Source: Lasioglossum baleicum
Taxonomy: Eukaryota > Arthropoda > Insecta > Hymenoptera > Halictidae
NCBI RefSeq assembly: GCF_051020765.1
Contig: NC_134929.1
Coordinates: 20,970,135-21,034,134, forward strand
Length of the DNA stretch: 64,000 bases
Direction: 5' to 3'
In this document: positions 60,117-64,000 of the stretch, in pieces
How positions within the stretch are numbered: the first letter of the stretch is position 1
Layout of the letters: the number at the start of each line of letters is the position of its first letter
Position numbers and translations under genes: made by a program
Notes under the pieces: model-generated
Databases searched by the model: none
Told to the model about the DNA's origin: nothing
What the model saw: only the letters and a program-made list of their open reading frames with translations

Positions 60117-60423
60117 CGAGAGCCGGGTCCACTTTTTACTAAAATTACACTGGAATTTTTTGCACATTTCCATGTGCATTGCCTGCTGCAAGAATCAATT
60201 TTCAGCATACTTGTTGTTCTCGTGTAACATTCTTTATAACACGAATGAATGTATGATTTCTATGCTGATACGGTTACGAAATAAATGATACGTTTTTCCC
60301 AGGTTTGTCCATTTGTCCCAGAGCGCAGCGGCGAGGTCGTCACCGGCGACGATCGATCGCAGAAATCGAATTCCATAAAAAACGACAATGAATTTCTATC
60401 GGCGAGAGTTCGTAACCTCTTGA

Positions 60424-60482
60424 AAGAAAGAAAGAGAGCGAGGGGAGAGGGAAAGAGAGGCACAGAGAGAGAGAGAGAGAGA
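60424..60482 (+). repeat. (GAAA)/(GA)n purine tract
   Basis: GAAAGAAAGAAAGAGAG grades through GGGGAGAGGGAAAG into a GA run ending near 60482. Confidence 0.9.
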
Positions 60483-60720
60483 TTGGCCACCTGCTGCTGC
60501 GCAGCACAAGCAACTAGAGCAATGAATTATACGTCGGATATCATCGAGCTGTCAGCAGCTGTTGGATGGACGGTGGCCGGTTCTGCGAACAGGGAGAGAG
60601 AGCCACGACCAAACACGCCGGATTCCCCGGGCAAGTTCAGTCCGGTCTTGGGTAGCGAAAAGGAGAACGGAGCCCGAAGATAAGGACGTATTTACCGGAA
60701 GTGTCAGTAGCAGAAAGATA

Positions 60721-60737
60721 GCGCGCGCGCGCGCGCG
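60721..60737 (+). repeat. (GC)n microsatellite
   Basis: Eight GC units in a row. The alternating purine/pyrimidine run could adopt Z-DNA. Confidence 0.9.
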
Positions 60738-61217
60738 AGCCGAGGGGATAGCGCCCGTGTATACACCCGAGAAACATCCGCGTAACTACGTCACCGGCTG
60801 GACAAGACCGGCGCGCGTGCACGGGGCTTGTTTACATCGCGCTGTTGTCACGAATACGATGCCTCTATCTTCCTTCTACTCTCTCGACGGTCGCCGGCTA
60901 TATAGGGTGGTTCGCGCGAACGTATCGACGCTTCCGATTGGCGGAGAGCATAACTGTTCTTCGCGCAGGTCACAGAGACTAAATCGTATGCTTCACATTA
61001 ACGAAATTAAAACAAAATTGCGAGTTACATCGCATTTTTATCGCTAGATTTGCAAGACTTATCTCAAACTATCATTTGCATTTCCGATAATTGTTAAAAG
61101 TAATTATATTGAGTTGGCGAGAAAGTAAGTTCGGTATTTTAAGGTGGAATAGAACCCAATTTTTTTGTTCAAGCAATAAACTTTCACTAATGATGAGATG
61201 ATAATAATGATGATGAC

Positions 61218-61418
61218 TAGACTGCGGATCTTTATGCAAAATAAAAAATGTTTGAATTGATTGCAAGACACAGGAGTCAAATAACAATTTCATTCTTCTT
61301 CTAATTATCTTATTAAGGTGACACTAATACACTGGTGGCCTTAAATCTTTTTAATACCTCCACTGTTTTAAATTGTACGTACCCATTTTTGTGATAAATG
61401 CATAAAATCCGCAGTCTA
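61218..61418 (+). mobile_element. hAT-type MITE, TAGACTGCGG family, full-length copy (nested)
   Basis: The left end TAGACTGCGGATCTTTATGC and the right end, which reads backwards as TAGACTGCGGATTTTATGCA, form the terminal inverted repeat. The flanks at 61210-61217 and 61419-61426 are both ATGATGAC, a perfect 8-bp target duplication as produced by hAT transposases. The element is 201 bp and has no coding capacity. It inserted into the deleted mariner remnant. Length and ends match the copy at 11487-11687, which lies in the opposite orientation. Confidence 0.88.
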
Positions 61419-61427
61419 ATGATGACA

Positions 61428-61547
61428 TCGCACTTGGATCAGTTTTTGGCCGATGAGGACCAGAAGTTTTATGAGCGCAGAATTGTGAAGCTACCGGGAA
61501 GATGGTAAAAGATCATCGAACAAAAAAATTGGGTTTTTGCACCTTAA
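61428..61547 (+). pseudogene. Mariner transposase C-terminal remnant
   Basis: The plus strand reads HLDQFLADEDQKFYERRI followed by VKLPGRW. This matches the general form of the mariner transposase C-terminus (a D/EQKFYE..I..LP.RW block near the protein end). An in-frame TAA directly follows the W codon, and the frame then continues IIEQKNW to a second stop that lies inside the right inverted repeat. Only about 40 codons remain of a protein usually near 345 residues, and the DDD catalytic core is missing, so this is dead. It lies inside the deleted mariner element described separately. The family assignment comes from motif recognition, not a search. Confidence 0.75.
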
Positions 61548-61741
61548 AATACCGAAATTACTTTCTTGCCATACGAACACATTAGTTGTAAAACAATATA
61601 CATACATAGCGTATATATACACATGTGTGTAGAGACGGTTGAGTGTATTCAATAGTACATATATACAATATTTTCAAGGTTTTGGGGCCGGAGAAGCAAG
61701 AAGAGGGGCGGATACCCACCTCACTTTCGCTCTCGCTTCGA

Positions 61742-61870
61742 ATGCACTCAACCCTCGTATAACACGATTTATTCGTTCCGTGTTAAGCGAAACTTGGAAG
61801 TATGTAAAAGAATAAGGAGATAGCACGAGCATTGGCAAAGTCTATCGTGTTATCAGGGGGTTGAGTGCAT
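61742..61870. mobile_element. 129-bp MITE with ATGCACTCAACCC ends
   Basis: ATGCACTCAACCC opens and GGGTTGAGTGCAT closes, an exact 13-bp inverted repeat. Both arms then carry paired ATAACACGAT and ATCGTGTTAT blocks, so the arms extend to about 28 bp with small gaps. A related GGTTGAGTGTATT motif lies about 110 bp to the left (near 61628). No coding capacity. Confidence 0.72.
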
Positions 61871-63800
61871 TTCTGATCTTTATTTTTAGGGGTGGAAAAG
61901 CAGGAGATACGCGATTTTTAGCTATGAAACTGGGGTAGATTTGAAACCTAACACAGACGGTTCATCCTAAGACATCGCATCGAGAGCAGAGTCAATGTAC
62001 AAGTCAGATAATTTAAATATAAGCGTCAACACCACTTGTGTCAAATTATTTATCTAAAGATCCTATGGTGGCGAACGTTGGTCGGCCCACCCTGTACGCA
62101 TATGCATCGCGTGTAAATGTGTGTACACGACCGAGCCAGTTAGGTTCGACCCGCTCTGGTGCCGGGATATCTATCTTTGGATCCACTCACGAACCGAGGC
62201 GCGCGCGAGATCTCTTACTCAATCGTCTCACGCCCGTGCCGGTGACCAGTGACACCGTTAAACGCGGCCATTATTTCGAATGCGCCCCGCGGGTCGGATA
62301 TTTCCGTGACGACCGTAGATAGAGCCGATGGGGATCCGCTGTTGCTTGTTCAACGGCGAAACGCGCGCGCTTCCCGCCGCGGTTACACGCGCAATAAACG
62401 CGCGAGCGGCACGGCGCGGTTAGTGTTACCTTTTCGTCGCCTCAGTGAAATGCACGCACACGCGTCAGTGATTCTCAACTTTCTCTGCGTTGGAACGCGT
62501 TCACGTGACCGACGACGACGACGACAACGATATCGACAATGACGGTAGCCGATGGTGCGCGCCGAGACCGAAAAAATTGTTTCTCGAGACTACCATTTTG
62601 TTCCTCTCTGCACGAGTACTTTAACGGTAAAACGAGGTGTCGAATGGCAAAAGGGAATCACCGGCGATGCGATGTCTGTCCATAACGCTCGCTCGCTATC
62701 CTGCACCGCGGGAGCTTTGAAAATTAGCCACTCACGCGTGCATGCACCTAACAGACGAACGAGCCGTGGTGTGTCCGACGGTATTTACCGATTCATGCTT
62801 CGGTGACCTTCGACGTCACTAAAACTCCAAGATACGTTGTTGCACGTGCAAACTCTCCCCGGTATTGACGCGAGAGAACCCCTCCGCTTGCGTAAGAACC
62901 AACACGCCGCCGTATCGATGAATTAATTGCGATGCTCGCCGATTAAAGGTTACGAACGCCGTTCTCGAGAGCCGCGAGAAATTATCCGTGATTTTCGAAC
63001 GAGAGTACGGAACCTATTTGACACGACGTCGCGCTAACTCGGAAAGAAAACGATGGTGTCCGAGTGTGTGTGTGCGTGTATGTGTCTGTCCGACGCGACG
63101 GCCCCGTAATAAAGAAGCATGTTAATTCGCCAGGGAGAGACATGTGCAAACGGCAGGATCGTTGACTGACCGTAAAAAATATCGGAACCGGACACCACGG
63201 TTTGACCAGATCCGGTTCATTTTTCCTCGAGCGAGAACGCGCGAAGGAACGAACGAACGAATGCGAACGCCGCGAAGTTTCCACGAAATGGAACCACGCG
63301 GTCACGCCTGAGCTGCCTAACGGAGGTAGCAAGATAGATATTGCGCTAATGCGTTCCACGTGGGGTCACCGGTAGCCGGTGCACTGCTGGCGAGCAAAGC
63401 ACTACGCCCGTACTCGGTCCGCGGCATAAACCAAGCTCGCGCGCGTTCCCGCATATACACGCAAGGCGAGTCAGCCTGGCTTGCGGATAACGCGCTCTGG
63501 CCAGTGCCTCTCATTACGAATCTAACCGCGCCCACATAGCGGTATCGAGGCTGCGTGTATTTCTTCGCCACGCCTGACCGACCGTAATAGCGCTATCCCC
63601 TTCCCCTCCCCGGTTTTATGGGGTATTTACTGCGGTGTTGCGCTCTCGCTACGTTTTTCCGCGAATCCTCAAACATCCGTGGCGGTCCCCCGATTAGCTC
63701 GCTGGAGCGCTCTCTATCCGCGACTGTAAAGTCTGTAACCCGAGAAAGGCGTGTCGAAAATCGACGGTCTAGCATCGGCCATGTGTAGATACATATTATG
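61871..63800. other. CpG-rich non-coding stretch near the right edge
   Basis: GC- and CpG-rich from about 62.1 kb, with a GAC-repeat near 62510-62530 and a TG-rich run near 63060. This could be promoter or 5' leader sequence of a gene beyond the window, but no start codon or splice site is convincing. Confidence 0.45.
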
Positions 63801-63986
63801 TAGTGGTGTGCGAGACCGGATCGGGACGGGATCTTGAAACTTTCGGGATTTCTTAAAATGATGGGATTCGAAAACGTGTGTCGTTTTCTCGAATATGACT
63901 TGAATACTTTCGGGAAACCCGAACAGTTTCGGAGTCCGGTCCCAAGCATCGGGTTTCGGGACTTCCGGGGATCTCGCACACCACTA
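63801..63986. mobile_element. 186-bp MITE with TAGTGGTGTGCGAGA ends
   Basis: TAGTGGTGTGCGAGA opens and TCTCGCACACCACTA closes, an exact 15-bp inverted repeat. The interior is rich in CGGGA/TTCGGG motifs (GGATCGGGACGGGATC, CTTTCGGGATTTC, TTTCGGGAAACCCG). The AGTGGTGTG start resembles hAT ends, but no 8-bp flank duplication is visible. TA at both edges would alternatively fit Tc1/mariner. Confidence 0.7.
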
Positions 63987-64000
63987 GTAGATATCGTTGC

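Larger units (their letters stand above)
54514..61114. other. Long non-coding stretch, CpG-rich in parts
   Basis: CpG-rich at 54.6-55.9, 57.3-57.6 and 60.5-60.9 kb, with GA-rich tracts at 58.1 and 60.45 kb. A TTAACCCCTTCGCTACC piggyBac-like end near 58405 has no partner. No exon with paired splice sites is recognised. Confidence 0.5.
61115..61571 (+). mobile_element. Internally deleted mariner element carrying a nested hAT MITE
   Basis: Inverted repeats of about 55 bp bound this element. The left one begins TGGCGAGAAAGTAAGTTCGG, and the right one read backwards begins TGGCAAGAAAGTAATTTCGG. Both continue into a shared TATTTTAAGGTG segment and an AACCCAATTTTTTTGTTC segment. TA follows the right end as expected for mariner target duplication; the left flank is less clear. 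The interior holds only the transposase C-terminal scrap, so an internal deletion removed most of the gene. A 201-bp hAT MITE with an 8-bp duplication sits between the left repeat and the scrap, so it arrived later. Without that insertion the element would be roughly 250 bp. Confidence 0.82.

Noticed and set aside
1..64000. CRISPR arrays, prokaryotic operons, rRNA genes, integrated virus genes
   Set aside because: No regularly spaced identical repeats with unique spacers, no gene arrays and no rRNA-like sequence were seen. All tandem repeats here are degenerate eukaryotic minisatellites.

Overview
This window looks like non-coding DNA (long introns and/or intergenic sequence) from an insect genome, most likely a hymenopteran such as a bee, wasp or ant. 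The reasons are the absence of long exons, GT-AG splice signals around the few exon-like blocks, many GA/CT microsatellites, CpG not visibly depleted, and a dense population of small non-autonomous DNA transposons. The placement is inference; no gene here fixes the species. Nothing resembles a bacterial or viral gene array. The long six-frame open frames are chance frames in GC-rich sequence or in tandem repeats.

Only two blocks look like real protein-coding exons, both on the minus strand. One (34-347) encodes a Ser/Gly/Pro-rich segment ending in a basic KKK run at a GTGAGT donor, of the kind found in developmental transcription regulators. The other (26169-26329) encodes a charged, probably helical segment with a basophilic kinase-like RKRASS motif and has good acceptor and donor sites. 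Their splice phases do not join directly, so they are either separated by unseen exons or belong to different genes. A third coding trace is a dead C-terminal scrap of a mariner transposase (61428-61547).

The rest is dominated by mobile elements and repeats. I see a fold-back MITE family (called FB-A here) with about ten copies; a hAT-type MITE family with TAGACTGCGG ends, of which two complete 201-bp copies have perfect 8-bp target duplications; a piggyBac-type MITE family with TTAA duplications; a Tc1-type element with inverted repeats of about 105 bp; an internally deleted mariner carrying a hAT MITE; and several single elements with short inverted repeats. Two of the elements are clearly nested. 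Tandem repeats include a 174-176-bp minisatellite (6263-6861), a 255-bp two-copy repeat carrying several TGACGTCA sites (43311-43793), a 37-38-bp repeat (52434-52648), a 202-bp duplication (46030-46335), and degenerate arrays near 33.6, 35.5 and 41.6 kb.

Candidate regulatory or RNA features are a 103-nt imperfect hairpin with the geometry of a microRNA precursor (54411-54513), the TGACGTCA (CRE/bZIP-type) cluster at 43.36-44.45 kb, a promoter-like GC-rich block with three CACGTG boxes followed by a long GAGA-type polypurine tract (14.76-16.1 kb), a G-quadruplex motif (10936-10964), and several perfect palindromes. The microRNA-like hairpin and the CRE tandem repeat are the best candidates for something undescribed.
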